Shown piece after piece: positions 49,041-59,568 of a stretch of DNA of 64,000 bases. Numbering within the stretch: position 1 is the stretch's first letter; every line of letters begins with the position of its first letter. Location: assembly GCF_006352475.1 (NCBI RefSeq), contig NZ_VCMZ01000001.1, positions 2,232,001 through 2,296,000 on the forward strand. Direction: 5' to 3'. The position numbers and the translations under genes are program-made. The notes under the pieces are model-generated. The model was not told the origin of the DNA. It made no database searches and saw only the letters and a program-made list of their open reading frames with translations. Source of the stretch: Acinetobacter pullicarnis. GTDB lineage: Bacteria; Pseudomonadota; Gammaproteobacteria; Pseudomonadales; Moraxellaceae.

Positions 49041-49068
49041 ATTATAGGCGAAAAAAAATCGTGCGCAA
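49041..49068 (-). promoter_or_regulatory. rRNA operon promoter
   Basis: On the minus strand TTGCGC (49068-49063), 16-nt spacer, TATAAT (49046-49041), followed by the GCACATCC discriminator. An AT-rich stretch upstream may be an UP element. About 340 nt of leader precede 16S. Confidence 0.72.
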
Positions 49069-49360
49069 CCCCTATTTCATCTTATTTCTATCAGGTGGCT
49101 ATTTTTCAATCCAAATACCCGATTAAATGCTTTGTCAGTTGCTTTTATAACCAAAATTAACTGTTCGCACATTAGGCCCCAGATCCGCACGATTCAAATG
49201 AGGCTTAATCGAGCTCCATTAAAGTGTATTGAACCACCCCAATTTGACTATATAGCCACTTATAAATGCAAAAGGGCTAAACCTAAATCGTTTCATCCAA
49301 GACAATTGACTCATTCACTCATTGCCCATGCCGAAATTTAACAAGCCTACGAACACTCAA

Positions 49361-49388
49361 TTGACAGCTGGTTACTTATTGATATAAA
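49361..49388 (+). promoter_or_regulatory. Sigma-70 promoter upstream of ppk1
   Basis: TTGACA at 49361-49366, 16-nt spacer, TATAAA at 49383-49388, giving a leader of about 75 nt. No clear Pho box overlaps it. The rest of the gap 49090-49360 holds nothing recognised. Confidence 0.6.
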
Positions 49389-49469
49389 TATAAATAGTTT
49401 CAATAATGTAACTAATTTGTCATGTAGCCAACTTACTATGCATGCAAATTTGAATAAGCGGTCCTTAAG

Positions 49470-51563
49470 ATGGCGCAGATCATGTCTTCAAACCTTAATA
49501 ATGTTCAACACAGTTCTCACACCTATATTAATCGTGAGCTTTCACTACTTGAATTCCATAAACGCGTCTTAGCGCAAGCCAACGATGCCAATCACCCGTT
49601 ACTTGAAAGATTAAATTTTTTAATTATATTTTCCCGCAATCTAGATGAATTTTTTGAGATTCGTGTCGCAGGGCTGATTAAGCAGTTAGATTTCAATCTA
49701 CTCACAACTGCCCCAGATGGCATTCCCAATGAAGTATTAGTCCAACAAATTTCAGTATTAGCGCATGAAGCCGTTGAACTTCAATATCAAATCTTAAATT
49801 ACACACTATTGCCGCAATTACAAAACCATGGCGTTCACTTTATTCAACACAACGATATTTTAGAAAAGCATAAAGAATGGATTAAGAATTATTTTTTTAA
49901 ACAAGTACAACCCGTAATTACCCCCATTAGTCTCGACCCAGCACACCCTTTTCCGCGTCTAGGCAATAAAAGCTTAAACTTCATTGTCACCTTAGCAGGC
50001 AAAGATGCATTTGGTCGTCAAATTGAACTTGCGATTGTACCAGCACCTCGCTCGCTACCACGCGTTGTTCGGCTTCCCAATGAACTTACCGGTGGGCAAG
50101 AACACTACATCTTATTATCTGCGATAATTCATGAACATATTAGTGATTTATTTCCAGGCATGACTGCAACGGGTTGCTATCAATTCCGAGTCACTCGTAA
50201 TGCAGATCTCACATTAGCGGCTGATGTCGATGACTTAGCCGTTGCCTTAAAAGATGAATTATCTTCACGGCGTTTTGGTCGCGCTGTACGTCTAGAAGTT
50301 GCCAAGAATACACCGGAAGCACTTAATCGTTATTTATTAGAGCAGTTTGATCTTGATCCAATTCATTTATACCCTGTCGCCGGGCCTGTAAATTTAGCAC
50401 GGCTTTTGGCTAACTTTGATATTCCAGCATTACGATTCAAACCCTATCAGCCAGTTACTCCTAAAGCACTGCGCCAATCACATAAGATTTTTGATGTTTT
50501 ATCCAAGCAGGATTTTTTACTTCATCATCCTTTTGATTCATTCGCACCAGTAATCAATCTACTGAAAGAAGCCGCAAAAGACCCTAACGTCTTGGCAATA
50601 AAGCAAACCCTCTATCGAAGTGGCCCAGACTCTGAGATTGTTCAAGTGCTTGCGGAAGCTGCACGTAATGGTAAAGAAGTCACCGCTATTATTGAACTTA
50701 GAGCGCGATTTGATGAAGAATCAAACATTATGGTCGCAAATATCTTGCAAGAAGCCGGTGCAGTTGTGGTTTACGGCATTGTTGGCTACAAAACCCATGC
50801 CAAAATGATTTTAGTTGTTAGACGTGAATCAGACCAACTCAAACGCTATGTGCATCTAGGGACTGGAAACTATCATGCAGGCAATGCCAAGATGTATACC
50901 GATTACGGTTTACTCACAACAGCGCCTGATATTTGTGAAGATGTACACAAAATTTTCCAAGAATTGACTGGCATGGGGCGTATGGCCAAATTAAAGAAAC
51001 TATTTCATGCCCCATTTACCTTACACGCGCAACTCTTACACCTGATTGAACAAGAAATTGCTTTTGCCCAAGCTGGTAAGGCTGCGCGCATTATTATTAA
51101 AGTCAATGCACTGACTGAACCTCAGCTGATTGCCGCACTCTATAACGCATCTCAAGCAGGGGTAAAAATCGATTTAATTATTCGATCTGTTTGCTGTTTA
51201 CGCCCACAAGTCAAAGACCTGTCAGAAAATATTCGTGTACGATCCATCGTAGGTCGCTTTTTAGAACACACTCGCGTTTATTATTTCCACAATGATGGTG
51301 ACGTTAAACTTTATTGTGCCAGCGCAGACTGGATGGGGCGTAATTTATTTTCGCGCGTGGAAACCTGTTTCCCCATTGAAGACACAAAATTACGCAAACA
51401 GATAATTGAACATGGCTTGCTCAACTATCTGAAAGACAATGTTCGCGCTTGGGAATTAGATGAACATGAACAATGGCATCGTGTCAGCCCTAAAAACGAG
51501 CAAAAGGTATTTATTGCCCAACAACAGTTAATGGATCAACGCTATTTAACACCTATCGCCTGA
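49470..51563 (+). CDS. ppk1: Polyphosphate kinase 1
   Basis: 697 aa, full length. N-terminal [18 protein letters not shown] and [12 protein letters not shown], head domain with [13 protein letters not shown], then the two phospholipase-D-like catalytic halves: [19 protein letters not shown] with the autophosphorylated His, and [18 protein letters not shown] with the second catalytic His. It makes polyphosphate from ATP at the membrane. No ppx follows. It has its own promoter and terminator. Confidence 0.97.
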   Translation: MAQIMSSNLNNVQHSSHTYINRELSLLEFHKRVLAQANDANHPLLERLNFLIIFSRNLDEFFEIRVAGLIKQLDFNLLTTAPDGIPNEVLVQQISVLAHEAVELQYQILNYTLLPQLQNHGVHFIQHNDILEKHKEWIKNYFFKQVQPVITPISLDPAHPFPRLGNKSLNFIVTLAGKDAFGRQIELAIVPAPRSLPRVVRLPNELTGGQEHYILLSAIIHEHISDLFPGMTATGCYQFRVTRNADLTLAADVDDLAVALKDELSSRRFGRAVRLEVAKNTPEALNRYLLEQFDLDPIHLYPVAGPVNLARLLANFDIPALRFKPYQPVTPKALRQSHKIFDVLSKQDFLLHHPFDSFAPVINLLKEAAKDPNVLAIKQTLYRSGPDSEIVQVLAEAARNGKEVTAIIELRARFDEESNIMVANILQEAGAVVVYGIVGYKTHAKMILVVRRESDQLKRYVHLGTGNYHAGNAKMYTDYGLLTTAPDICEDVHKIFQELTGMGRMAKLKKLFHAPFTLHAQLLHLIEQEIAFAQAGKAARIIIKVNALTEPQLIAALYNASQAGVKIDLIIRSVCCLRPQVKDLSENIRVRSIVGRFLEHTRVYYFHNDGDVKLYCASADWMGRNLFSRVETCFPIEDTKLRKQIIEHGLLNYLKDNVRAWELDEHEQWHRVSPKNEQKVFIAQQQLMDQRYLTPIA

Positions 51564-51621
51564 TTTTAAATGCGATCACCAGTAGTTTTGCTTATTTAGC
51601 GACAAGGCATGAATTCCAATA

Positions 51622-51651
51622 AAAACCCCCTGATATCAGGGGATTTTTTCC
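51622..51651 (+). terminator. ppk1 terminator
   Basis: AAAAACCCCTGATATCAGGGGATTTTTT-type palindrome, CCCCTGA/TCAGGGG stem with T-tract. Confidence 0.85.
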
Positions 51652-51655
51652 TATG

Positions 51656-51704
51656 CAAGCAACAAGCAACAAGCAACAAGCAACAAGCAACAAGCAACAA
51701 GCAA
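51656..51704. repeat. Heptamer tandem repeat (CAAGCAA)7
   Basis: Seven perfect head-to-tail copies of the 7-mer CAAGCAA, then CA. It sits between the ppk1 terminator and the CoA-transferase stop, outside any gene. A microsatellite prone to copy-number change. Confidence 0.95.
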
Positions 51705-51767
51705 CACCTTAAAACACCAACACATCGTGCAAATTAAAAAGCTTAGACTCTTTCGACAATAGGCGAA

Positions 51768-52988
51768 TTAAGCACCAACAACGCCTGACTGCTGCAAGGC
51801 TTTAAGTTCCACCTCGGTACAAATTCCCTTTAAAATCTGTTCGGTATGCTCACCTAACTGTGGCGGTGCACGTCTATATTCAATCGGTGTTTCAGACATT
51901 TTTATCGGAGAAGCAACCATTTTAAAATTTTGCTGCAGTTGATGCGGCACAGCCACCAACATTTCACGGGCCTGAGTTTGTTCTTCAGCAAATGCCTCTT
52001 CAATGGAGTTCACCATCCCAACAGGAACTTTCGCAGCATGAATAAGTGCAATCCAGTGCTGCGCTGGCTGTGTTGAAAAGTGCTTGGCAAGCAATGCAAC
52101 CAATATCTCACGATGTTTAACCCGATCTTGATTACGAACATAATTCAGATCTGTTGCTAGATCAGGCAAACCAATGGCCGAACACAAAGCCTTAAACTGC
52201 GTATCGTTACCACAAGCCAATATAAAGGCCTTATCTTGGGCATCAAAGGTCTGATAAGGGACAATATTTGGATGACGATTCCCCATTCGTTTAGGTGACT
52301 TCCCTGTGGTTAAATAGTTCATTCCCTGATTCGCCAATACCGCGAGTTGTACATCATATAAGGACATATCGATATATTGCCCACGTTCAGTATGCTGCCT
52401 TGCAATTAATGCCGCTTGAATTGCAATCGTAGCATATAGTCCGGTTTGAATATCCGTAACAGCCACACCGACTTTTTGCGGACCACCACCCAGTAAGCCG
52501 TCTTGTTCACCCGTAATACTCATCAAGCCAGATAAACCTTGAATCACAAAGTCATAACCTGGTTCTGCTGCACGTGGACCAGTTTGTCCAAACCCTGTAA
52601 TTGAACAATAAATAATTTTAGGATTAATCTCGCTCAAACTTAAATAATCCAACCCATATTTTTTTAATGAACCCGCTTTATAATTTTCGATAACCACATC
52701 TGCGGTTTTAACCAACTCCTGAATCAGTTTTTGACCTTCTACGAGAGAAATATCAATTGCAACCGAATACTTATTCCGATTCGCACACTGATAGTAACCC
52801 GATTCACGTGTGGGATTTCCATCATTATCGAGCATCCAGGGTGGCCCCCACATACGGGTATCATCCCCCACGTTTGGTCGCTCGACTTTAATCACTTCAG
52901 CACCAAGATCCGCCAAGATCTGTCCACACCAAGGCCCTGCAAGTACGCGACTTAAATCTAAAACACGTATTCCTTGTAATGCACCCAT
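51768..52988 (-). CDS. Class III CoA-transferase, probably glutarate CoA-transferase
   Basis: 406 aa from ATG 52988; an in-frame start at 53039 adds 17 unlikely residues, whereas AGGGG sits about 9 nt before 52988. CaiB/BaiF fold motifs: LDLSRVLAGPWCGQILADLGA, KVERPNVGDDTR, NYKAGSLKKYGL, PGYDFVIQGLSGLMS with the catalytic Asp, and GQYIDMSLYDVQLA. Next to glutaryl-CoA dehydrogenase it most likely activates glutarate using succinyl-CoA, as GcdG/SUGCT do. Substrate is by context. Confidence 0.82.
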   Translation of the reverse strand: MGALQGIRVLDLSRVLAGPWCGQILADLGAEVIKVERPNVGDDTRMWGPPWMLDNDGNPTRESGYYQCANRNKYSVAIDISLVEGQKLIQELVKTADVVIENYKAGSLKKYGLDYLSLSEINPKIIYCSITGFGQTGPRAAEPGYDFVIQGLSGLMSITGEQDGLLGGGPQKVGVAVTDIQTGLYATIAIQAALIARQHTERGQYIDMSLYDVQLAVLANQGMNYLTTGKSPKRMGNRHPNIVPYQTFDAQDKAFILACGNDTQFKALCSAIGLPDLATDLNYVRNQDRVKHREILVALLAKHFSTQPAQHWIALIHAAKVPVGMVNSIEEAFAEEQTQAREMLVAVPHQLQQNFKMVASPIKMSETPIEYRRAPPQLGEHTEQILKGICTEVELKALQQSGVVGA

Positions 52989-53094
52989 TTCAACTTCCCC
53001 TTGTTTAAATGCCGAATTGTTTTTGTATTTTTTAGACAAAACTTATCTTTAGACGCCCATTTCTGAGCATCCAAGATAGATAAAATTGATTAGA

Positions 53095-54318
53095 TTAGTT
53101 ACAGAATGCGGCAATACCCGTTTGCGCACGACCCAAAATTAAGGCGTGTACATCATGTGTACCTTCATAGGTATTCACAACTTCCAGATTGACCAAATGA
53201 CGTGCTATACCAAATTCATCACTGATTCCATTACCGCCTAGCATATCTCGGGCAACACGTGCGATATCTAATGCCTTACCACAGTTATTGCGCTTGATCA
53301 GAGAAGTGCCTTCAATGGAAGCCGTCCCATCATCCTTCATGCGACCAAAACGTAAAGCGACTTGTAAACCCAAAGCAATTTCAGTTTGCATATCTGCTAA
53401 TTTCTTCTGAATCAACTGATTTGCAGCCAATGGGCGACCAAACTGCTTACGATCCATGGTGTACTGATGTGCGGTGTGCCAGCAGAATTCTGCCGCACCC
53501 ATCGCCCCCCATGCAATGCCATAACGTGCACTGTTTAAACACGTAAATGGTCCTTTTAAACCACGCACTTCTGGAAAAGCATTTTCTTCTGGAACAAATA
53601 CTGCATCCATAACAATTTCACCCGTAATCGAAGCACGCAAGCCAACTTTACCGTGAATTGTTGGTGCAGACAGCCCTTCCCAACCCTTTTCCAAGATAAA
53701 GCCACGAATATCACCGACATTACCTTGCTCTGAAACTTCTTTCGCCCAAACTACAAACACATCTGCAATCGGACTATTAGTAATCCACATTTTCGCACCA
53801 CTGAGGCGATAGCCTCCTGGTACTTTCTTCGCACGGGTAATCATGCTGCCCGGATCCGAACCATGATCTGGCTCTGTTAAACCGAAACAACCGATATATT
53901 CACCACTTGCTAGCTTAGGAAGATACTTTTGTTTTTGTTCTTCAGTGCCAAATTCATTGATGGGTACCATGACCAACGAACTTTGCACACTTGCCATTGA
54001 ACGATATCCCGAATCAACACGTTCAATTTCACGTGCAATCAAGCCATAGCTTACATAATTCAGTCCTGAACCACCGTATTGTTCGCCAATCGTTGGTCCT
54101 AATAAGCCAAGTTCGCCCATTTCACGAAAAATGCGTGGATCAGTTTGCTCATTACGAAATTGCTCTAAAACACGTGGCATCAACTTATCTTGACAGTACG
54201 CTTGTGCCGCATCACGAATCATGCGCTCTTCTTCAGTCAATTGCGCTTCGATTAAAAAAGGATCTTGCCAGTTAAATTTAGAAGATGATTTTGCTGTGTT
54301 GTTCATGAGGGAATGCAT
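53095..54318 (-). CDS. gcdH: Glutaryl-CoA dehydrogenase
   Basis: 407 aa acyl-CoA dehydrogenase. [38 protein letters not shown] (flavin loop), [19 protein letters not shown] and the C-terminal [19 protein letters not shown] with the catalytic Glu match GcdH closely, including the substrate-specific PDHGSDPG stretch. It oxidises and decarboxylates glutaryl-CoA to crotonyl-CoA in lysine/tryptophan/glutarate catabolism. An internal ATG at residue 5 is an alternative start. The CoA-transferase gene follows on the same strand and the LysR gene diverges. Confidence 0.93.
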   Translation of the reverse strand: MHSLMNNTAKSSSKFNWQDPFLIEAQLTEEERMIRDAAQAYCQDKLMPRVLEQFRNEQTDPRIFREMGELGLLGPTIGEQYGGSGLNYVSYGLIAREIERVDSGYRSMASVQSSLVMVPINEFGTEEQKQKYLPKLASGEYIGCFGLTEPDHGSDPGSMITRAKKVPGGYRLSGAKMWITNSPIADVFVVWAKEVSEQGNVGDIRGFILEKGWEGLSAPTIHGKVGLRASITGEIVMDAVFVPEENAFPEVRGLKGPFTCLNSARYGIAWGAMGAAEFCWHTAHQYTMDRKQFGRPLAANQLIQKKLADMQTEIALGLQVALRFGRMKDDGTASIEGTSLIKRNNCGKALDIARVARDMLGGNGISDEFGIARHLVNLEVVNTYEGTHDVHALILGRAQTGIAAFCN

Positions 54319-54401
54319 CCTTTGCTCTAGTCATGTTTATTTAAAGTTCATGCTAGTGATGCCAAACAGATTTGACAAACGATTAATTCGCATTGAGATA
54401 T

Positions 54402-54417
54402 GCTATTTTCACATAGC
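54402..54417. promoter_or_regulatory. Possible LysR operator between gcdH and its regulator
   Basis: GCTAT-N6-ATAGC inverted repeat, containing a T-N11-A spacing, in the 240-bp divergent region. Motif is weak by itself; position supports it. Confidence 0.3.
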
Positions 54418-54558
54418 TTGTTATTTCATTTTATGCTTTGATGGTGTAATTAGCGATGATTTAAATAATTTTCTAGATCAAACCTAGCTACACCCCGCGT
54501 AAATATTCATTTAACTAATGTCTACAAACTTTAATTTATAAGGCTTATTGGGGAACTT

Positions 54559-55533
54559 ATGCGCAGAACTATTCCATCATTACAAGCGCTACTGTGCTTT
54601 GAATCTGCAGCCAAACATTGTAGTTATACTTATGCAGCACAGGAACTTTCTCTGAGCCAAAGTGCTGTATCTCGGCAAATCCAACAATTAGAAGAATTAT
54701 TAAAACTGCCTTTATTTAATCGGACCCGCTATGGCGTTGAACTTACGCTGGCTGGCGATCAATACTATAAAAAAATTAAACCCTTACTTTCAGGAATAGA
54801 ACAAAGCACCTTGGACTTGATCGCACACAAAGGCCATGGAGGCACCTTAAAACTCGGTGTTGTCCCCACCTTTGCCACGCGTTGGTTACTGCCTCGACTC
54901 AATGCTTTTAATGAAATTCATCCTGAAATTACCATTCACTTAGAAACCAGCACCAAACCTTTTCTGTTTAGCGAGCATATATTTGATGCTGCAATTTATA
55001 CGGGTACTCATGCACAAATTGCAAATTGGCCAGGTGCTAAAATTCATTACCTTATGAAAGAGGACGTGGTACCGGTCTGTTCACCTAAATTAATTAAAAA
55101 ATACTTTCCAGAATTGGTCGCAAAGTCCAAAGCGCAAAATCTGCGATTAAGCCCAGAACAAATTGCGTGCTTACCATTACTACAGCAAACGACGCGCCCT
55201 AAAATTTGGCAAGAATGGTTTGATAAGGCGGGTTTCACCCACCCTTCCCCAACAGATGGACAACGACATGAACTATTTTCAATGCTTGCTGTTGCAGCAA
55301 CCCATCAGATGGGAATTACGCTAGTCCCTCAAAATTTATTAGAAAAAGAGCTGGCTTCAGGTGAGTTGGTGGTAGCCTCTGATCTAAGGCTTCTTGGCGC
55401 ACGAGCCTATTATTTTGTCTATGCAGAACAACAAGAAAGCCCATTGATTACGAAGTTTGTAGAATGGTTAGCACAACAAGCCAATGCTTCAGAAAAAGCC
55501 AGCAATAACGACGCCCTACTTTGTGACTCTTAG
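54559..55533 (+). CDS. LysR-family regulator, GcdR/GcvA-like
   Basis: 324 aa. The N-terminal winged HTH is clear (IPSLQALLCFESAAKHCSYT, then AAQELSLSQSAVSRQIQQLE), followed by the PBP2-type effector domain (LKLGVVPTFATRWLLPRLNAF). The hydrophobic start and W-rich pocket resemble the GcvA/GcdR branch. Divergent from gcdH, it probably activates glutarate genes in response to glutarate or glutaryl-CoA. GGGGAAC lies 5 nt before ATG 54559. Confidence 0.87.
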   Translation: MRRTIPSLQALLCFESAAKHCSYTYAAQELSLSQSAVSRQIQQLEELLKLPLFNRTRYGVELTLAGDQYYKKIKPLLSGIEQSTLDLIAHKGHGGTLKLGVVPTFATRWLLPRLNAFNEIHPEITIHLETSTKPFLFSEHIFDAAIYTGTHAQIANWPGAKIHYLMKEDVVPVCSPKLIKKYFPELVAKSKAQNLRLSPEQIACLPLLQQTTRPKIWQEWFDKAGFTHPSPTDGQRHELFSMLAVAATHQMGITLVPQNLLEKELASGELVVASDLRLLGARAYYFVYAEQQESPLITKFVEWLAQQANASEKASNNDALLCDS

Positions 55534-55563
55534 CATGACATTAATTGTAACTTACGCCGTAGC

Positions 55564-55905
55564 TCACTCACGTGGGCTTAAACCGATATAACGCGACATC
55601 CCCAGCACCCCAAGATCCATTTTATAAATTAAATAGTCTGTGTAATTCGACTGCGTAATTTCATCAAAGATATTGAGTTGATCATCATTGGCATGGATTT
55701 CATCGATGCTTCTTGGCAAAGTTTGCTCAAATAAATCACTGACATATTCAAAGCTTAAATCCATTGCAATAAATAATGTGTGTGTACAAGGCTGTAAATA
55801 TTGCTCTTGAGACCAATCAATGACCGCTGACTCACAATAAGGGCATGTTACATTTGCTTGATGATTTTTAACTTGAATGAATTGAAATGTCATAGTTTCG
55901 AGCAC
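55564..55905 (-). CDS. Small CPYC zinc-ribbon-like protein of unknown function
   Basis: 113 aa; ATG at residue 5 (MTFQFIQV) is a plausible alternative start. A VTCPYCESAVIDW pair and a later CTHTLF (C-x-H) suggest a zinc-binding or knuckle fold. The C-terminal half is acidic (DDQLNIFDEI) with a YTDYLIYKMD helix. No family recognised. It is convergent with the LysR gene. Confidence 0.6.
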   Translation of the reverse strand: MLETMTFQFIQVKNHQANVTCPYCESAVIDWSQEQYLQPCTHTLFIAMDLSFEYVSDLFEQTLPRSIDEIHANDDQLNIFDEITQSNYTDYLIYKMDLGVLGMSRYIGLSPRE

Positions 55906-55988
55906 AAAATAAATGCCAGTTTAATGCGGTTTTCTCCAAATGAAAACGCATTGCAATAATCAGCTCCAATTTAGTCAATAAGGATATT

Positions 55989-56411
55989 ATGTCTACTATA
56001 GAAATTGCCATTGCACTCGCTGCAAAAAAACATGCTGGACAAATAGATAAAGCCAAACATCCTTATATATTTCACCCACTTAGAATCATGTTTAAAATGA
56101 AAAGCCCTGAACAACAAATTGTTGCAGTGCTTCATGATATTTTAGAAGATACCGATACCACTGTCGTTGACTTAATTTCACTGGGCTTCAACCAAGATAT
56201 TATTGATGCAATTTTAGCCTTAACCAAAAAAAAGAATGAATCACGGATAGAAGCCGCCTATCGTGCGGTCAAAAATCCGTTGGCACGCATTGTCAAACTA
56301 GCAGATGTAACGGATAACATGGACTTATCTCGAATTACCCAGCCTAGTACTAAAGACCTATTGCGCTTAAAAGAATACAAACACGTCTATCAGATTTTAA
56401 CCACTGAATGA
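55989..56411 (+). CDS. Small SpoT-like HD hydrolase (MESH1-type)
   Basis: 140 aa with only the HD domain of RelA/SpoT proteins: HAGQIDKAKHPYIFHPLRIM (first His), VLHDILEDTD (HDxxED), IVKLADVTDNMDLSRI (Asp and Asn). No synthetase or TGS domain follows. Such small alarmone hydrolases may degrade (p)ppGpp, or act on other nucleotides. AAGGA lies 5 nt before ATG 55989. Confidence 0.78.
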   Translation: MSTIEIAIALAAKKHAGQIDKAKHPYIFHPLRIMFKMKSPEQQIVAVLHDILEDTDTTVVDLISLGFNQDIIDAILALTKKKNESRIEAAYRAVKNPLARIVKLADVTDNMDLSRITQPSTKDLLRLKEYKHVYQILTTE

Positions 56412-56583
56412 GTTTGACCATTTTTTCCATCCACGATGGTGCTGAAAATTCTTCCAGCACGTTTACCACACTCTTTTGACGGCACTATTTTACTAAAAAG
56501 TTATAGGATTTATGTTTCTAGCATTTGACATGCTGCAACCATTTCCTTAAAAATCACTTATTGTTGCAATTTTGGAATGTTCT

Positions 56584-57504
56584 ATGCTACCGGATTTAGA
56601 TGATTTTTATTGTTTTGCATTGGTGGTTGAACACGGAGGCTTTAGTGCTGCTGAACGCGCAACCGATATCCCTAAATCCAAATTAAGCCGTCGTGTCTAT
56701 CAATTGGAAGAAAACTTGGGAGTTCGTCTAATTCAACGCAGCTCACGTCATTTTGCAGTCACAGATGTGGGCATGAATATTTATCAACATGCACAAGTAA
56801 TGGTAAATGCAGCACAAGCTGCCCATGATTTAGTCGATCATCTCAGTGTACAACCACGTGGCGTCATTAAAGTTAGCCTACCTGTGACCATCGCCCAACA
56901 TGAAATGGCACAAATTCTACCTGCGTTCTTGAAAAACTATCCTGAAATTAAAGTTCAATTTTTTGTAAGCAATCGTCGAATTGATGTCATCAATGAAGGG
57001 ATCGATGTGGCTTTGAGAGTGCGCTCCAATCTAGATGATGATCCCAATTTGGTCATACGCCAATTTCAGCACATTGAACAACATTTATTTGCAACCCAAG
57101 CCTACCTCAATGAATTTGGGATGCTAAAAAGCCCAGAAGACTTAAACAAACATCGTATTTTAAGCATGTCCCAAGATCATTTAGATCAACAAATGCTGTT
57201 ACATAATGCAGATAACCAACAGATCAAAGTAAAAGTAAATCCCACCATTATGGCTTCAGATCTCAGTATGCTCGCGCAATTGGTTAGCCAAAATTGTGGG
57301 ATTGCGTTGCTTCCTGACACCATTGCCAGTGAGTTAATTCGTACAGGCCGCATTGTCCGGGTATTGCCTGAATGGAAAGCCCCACATGGTATTTTCCATG
57401 CAGTTTATCCCTCTCGTCGTGGTTTATTGCCCGCAGTCCGTGTTTTTATTGATTATTTGGTTGAATGTTTTGCAACAAATTCAACCTCGACCACACCGCA
57501 ATAA
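56584..57504 (+). CDS. LysR-family transcriptional regulator
   Basis: 306 aa from ATG 56584; the in-frame TTG 56572 is less likely. HTH: LDDFYCFALVVEHGGFSAAE, AADIP-like KSKLSRRVYQLEENLGVRLI. The effector domain VIKVSLPVTIAQHEMAQILP and QNCGIALLPDTIA fits the CrgA/AaeR-type LysR group. The divergent neighbour is not an obvious target: the genes around it are the HD hydrolase and trmA. Function unknown. Confidence 0.83.
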   Translation: MLPDLDDFYCFALVVEHGGFSAAERATDIPKSKLSRRVYQLEENLGVRLIQRSSRHFAVTDVGMNIYQHAQVMVNAAQAAHDLVDHLSVQPRGVIKVSLPVTIAQHEMAQILPAFLKNYPEIKVQFFVSNRRIDVINEGIDVALRVRSNLDDDPNLVIRQFQHIEQHLFATQAYLNEFGMLKSPEDLNKHRILSMSQDHLDQQMLLHNADNQQIKVKVNPTIMASDLSMLAQLVSQNCGIALLPDTIASELIRTGRIVRVLPEWKAPHGIFHAVYPSRRGLLPAVRVFIDYLVECFATNSTSTTPQ

Positions 57505-57571
57505 TAGCTTCGAGCATTCTAAGCCAATTTTTGATACCATCCTCTCTTAGTTTTTTTGCACTGTATTCCCT

Positions 57572-58660
57572 ATGACTTTAGCGCCCTATCAACAGCAGTT
57601 ACAAACGAAAATTGACCGAGTAAACACCCAATTCAGTCAATTTTCTCCACCAGAACTTGACGTTTACGCCTCGCAAGAACACAATTTTCGCATGCGTGCA
57701 GAGTTTAGAATCTGGCGCGAACAAGACGACATGTTCTATGCCATGTTTGAGCGCTCAGCCGAAGATCAAAGCAAAGTTGTGGTACGCATTGATCAATTCC
57801 CAATTGCCGATCAAAGCATTAACACTCTGATGCCAATTTTATTGGCGGCATTAAAAAAAGATCCGGTATTAAATCAACGTTTATTTGAGGTGCATTTTCT
57901 CTGTAGCTTAAAAGGTGAAATGTTGGTTTCTTTAATTTACCATCGTAAACTCGAAGCTGACTGGGAAAGCGCTGCGCAAGAACTCGCAACAACACTCGGC
58001 TTTAAATTGGTGGGTCGCAGCCGTAAACAAAAATTTGTATTTAGTGATGAGTTTATCTTGGAAGAGCTTCAAGTACTTAATCGCACTTATTTATACAAAC
58101 AGTTTGAAAATAGTTTCACTCAGCCAAATGCACGAGTCGCTGAGAAAATGTTGAGCTGGGCATGCCAAGCAACTGGTGATAACAATCAAGACCTGCTTGA
58201 ACTCTACTGCGGCAATGGTAACTTTACTTTACCCCTCTCACAGCATTTTAACCGTGTACTCGCCACTGAACTGGCAAAATCCTCCGTTTATGCAGCGCAA
58301 TGGAATATTGAACAAAATAAAATTGATAATATTCAAATCGCTCGATTATCAGCTGAAGACTTCACCCAAGCCTATCATGGCGAACGCCAATTCCGTCGCC
58401 TGCAAGAAGCCGAAATTGACATTCAAAGCTATAATTTCGATACCGTTTTTGTCGATCCACCACGTGCAGGCATTGATGATGAAACGCTTAAATTGCTGCA
58501 ACTTTTCCCACGTATTATTTATATTTCATGTAATCCTGATACTTTATATGAAAATCTTAAATGTCTCACTCAAACGCATCGTATCACCAAGTTTGCACTG
58601 TTTGACCAATTTCCATATACCCATCACGTTGAATGTGGCGTTTTACTCGAAAAAATCTAA
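57572..58660 (+). CDS. trmA: tRNA (uracil-5-)-methyltransferase TrmA
   Basis: 362 aa. [12 protein letters not shown] near the start, then the SAM domain [40 protein letters not shown] with the catalytic Cys and [10 protein letters not shown] at the end are TrmA signatures; no N-terminal TRAM domain is present, unlike RlmC/D. It forms m5U54 in tRNAs. A weak ribosome-binding site precedes ATG 57572. Confidence 0.95.
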   Translation: MTLAPYQQQLQTKIDRVNTQFSQFSPPELDVYASQEHNFRMRAEFRIWREQDDMFYAMFERSAEDQSKVVVRIDQFPIADQSINTLMPILLAALKKDPVLNQRLFEVHFLCSLKGEMLVSLIYHRKLEADWESAAQELATTLGFKLVGRSRKQKFVFSDEFILEELQVLNRTYLYKQFENSFTQPNARVAEKMLSWACQATGDNNQDLLELYCGNGNFTLPLSQHFNRVLATELAKSSVYAAQWNIEQNKIDNIQIARLSAEDFTQAYHGERQFRRLQEAEIDIQSYNFDTVFVDPPRAGIDDETLKLLQLFPRIIYISCNPDTLYENLKCLTQTHRITKFALFDQFPYTHHVECGVLLEKI

Positions 58661-58689
58661 ACAACAGGCTTAGACTTTAATTCATACAA

Positions 58690-58735
58690 ATAAAGCAGCT
58701 ATTTTGCCGAACAAGCAAAAGATTAGCTGCTTTAT
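58690..58735 (+). terminator. Hairpin downstream of trmA
   Basis: ATAAAGCAGCTA/TAGCTGCTTTAT, 12-bp stem with a 22-nt loop. No long U-run follows, so strength is uncertain. Confidence 0.5.
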
Positions 58736-58894
58736 GTTGTAGGTATCTCCATTTTTATTTCATTATTCCGTTCAATTTTGGTGTTATGATCGAAAAATTT
58801 TATCCATTAAAAAGAGCAACCTGGCTTAAGGTGCTTGTATTTTATTTTATATTGGTTATATTTCGAACTATGTTAAGTTCTAGAAGAAGGCTCT

Positions 58895-59125
58895 ATGAGT
58901 TTTTGGAAAAATCTGCTGATCTCTGATCCGCAGGACAACGAGCATAAAAATCAAATTGCTTGTGTTGAAAATGACTGTTCATGTAAATCGAACGACCAAC
59001 TTCTTTCAGCGTTAATGAAAGAAACGGATGAAGAAATCATCGCTGGAATTAAAAATGTACTGATCTCTCGTGGCTATAGCCGTAAAGAACTCTGTGCATT
59101 GATGCCAACTCAAATCCGAGTCTAA
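58895..59125 (+). CDS. Small cysteine-rich protein of unknown function
   Basis: 76 aa. AGAAGG lies 6 nt before ATG. A CVENDCSCKS cluster is followed by a helical second half (LSALMKETDEEIIAGIKNVL) and ELCALMPTQIRV. Good ribosome-binding site, natural codon use and a following terminator support a real gene. No family recognised. Confidence 0.65.
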   Translation: MSFWKNLLISDPQDNEHKNQIACVENDCSCKSNDQLLSALMKETDEEIIAGIKNVLISRGYSRKELCALMPTQIRV

Positions 59126-59141
59126 TCAATTCCCCCTTTGA

Positions 59142-59172
59142 AAATGGCACTTAAAGATTAAGTGCCATTTCT
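59142..59172 (+). terminator. Terminator of the small protein gene
   Basis: AAATGGCACTTA-AAGAT-TAAGTGCCATTT, then CTATTTC. Confidence 0.75.
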
Positions 59173-59568
59173 ATTTCAGGCTTTCAATCATTTAAATTCA
59201 ATAAAACAATTTTAAAGCAGCCTCGCCTTTGCCATTTTTCTAAATTTAACGTTCAACTGCTAAAAGATGAATTAAATTCAATTAAATACACAGTTATTTA
59301 ATCTAATATTCCTTGGCCTTCATTATCTGAAATATTAGGCTTGTTATGGCTCAGGCATATAAACACTTTAGTTTATCAGTCTTTCAATTCATTTATGCAG
59401 CAGCACAAAGTACATATTTCATACAGAAACTTATTATTTTCTGAGTTTTTTTAAGAAAAAGCCCCTGATTGAAATAATTTCATGCAATTTACTCAGGTTA
59501 AGCTAGTCCTAAGGCTGAAGTCGATGTAACATATCGCGTCTTTATGAATAAACTTTGATAGGATTTTC
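59173..59568. other. metK upstream region
   Basis: About 400 bp. No SAM or SAH riboswitch consensus is evident. A GTTAAGCTAGTCCTAAGGCTG stretch 60-75 nt before metK may be promoter-proximal. Nothing else recognised. Confidence 0.4.

Noticed and set aside
49420..49445. Pho box upstream of ppk1
   Set aside because: One TTGTCAT half-site is present, but the second half-site 11 bp later does not match.
51656..51704. Possible CRISPR array
   Set aside because: The units are 7 bp with no spacers, so it is a simple tandem repeat.
59173..59568. SAM or SAH riboswitch before metK
   Set aside because: No recognisable consensus core, and such elements are not typical for metK in this group.
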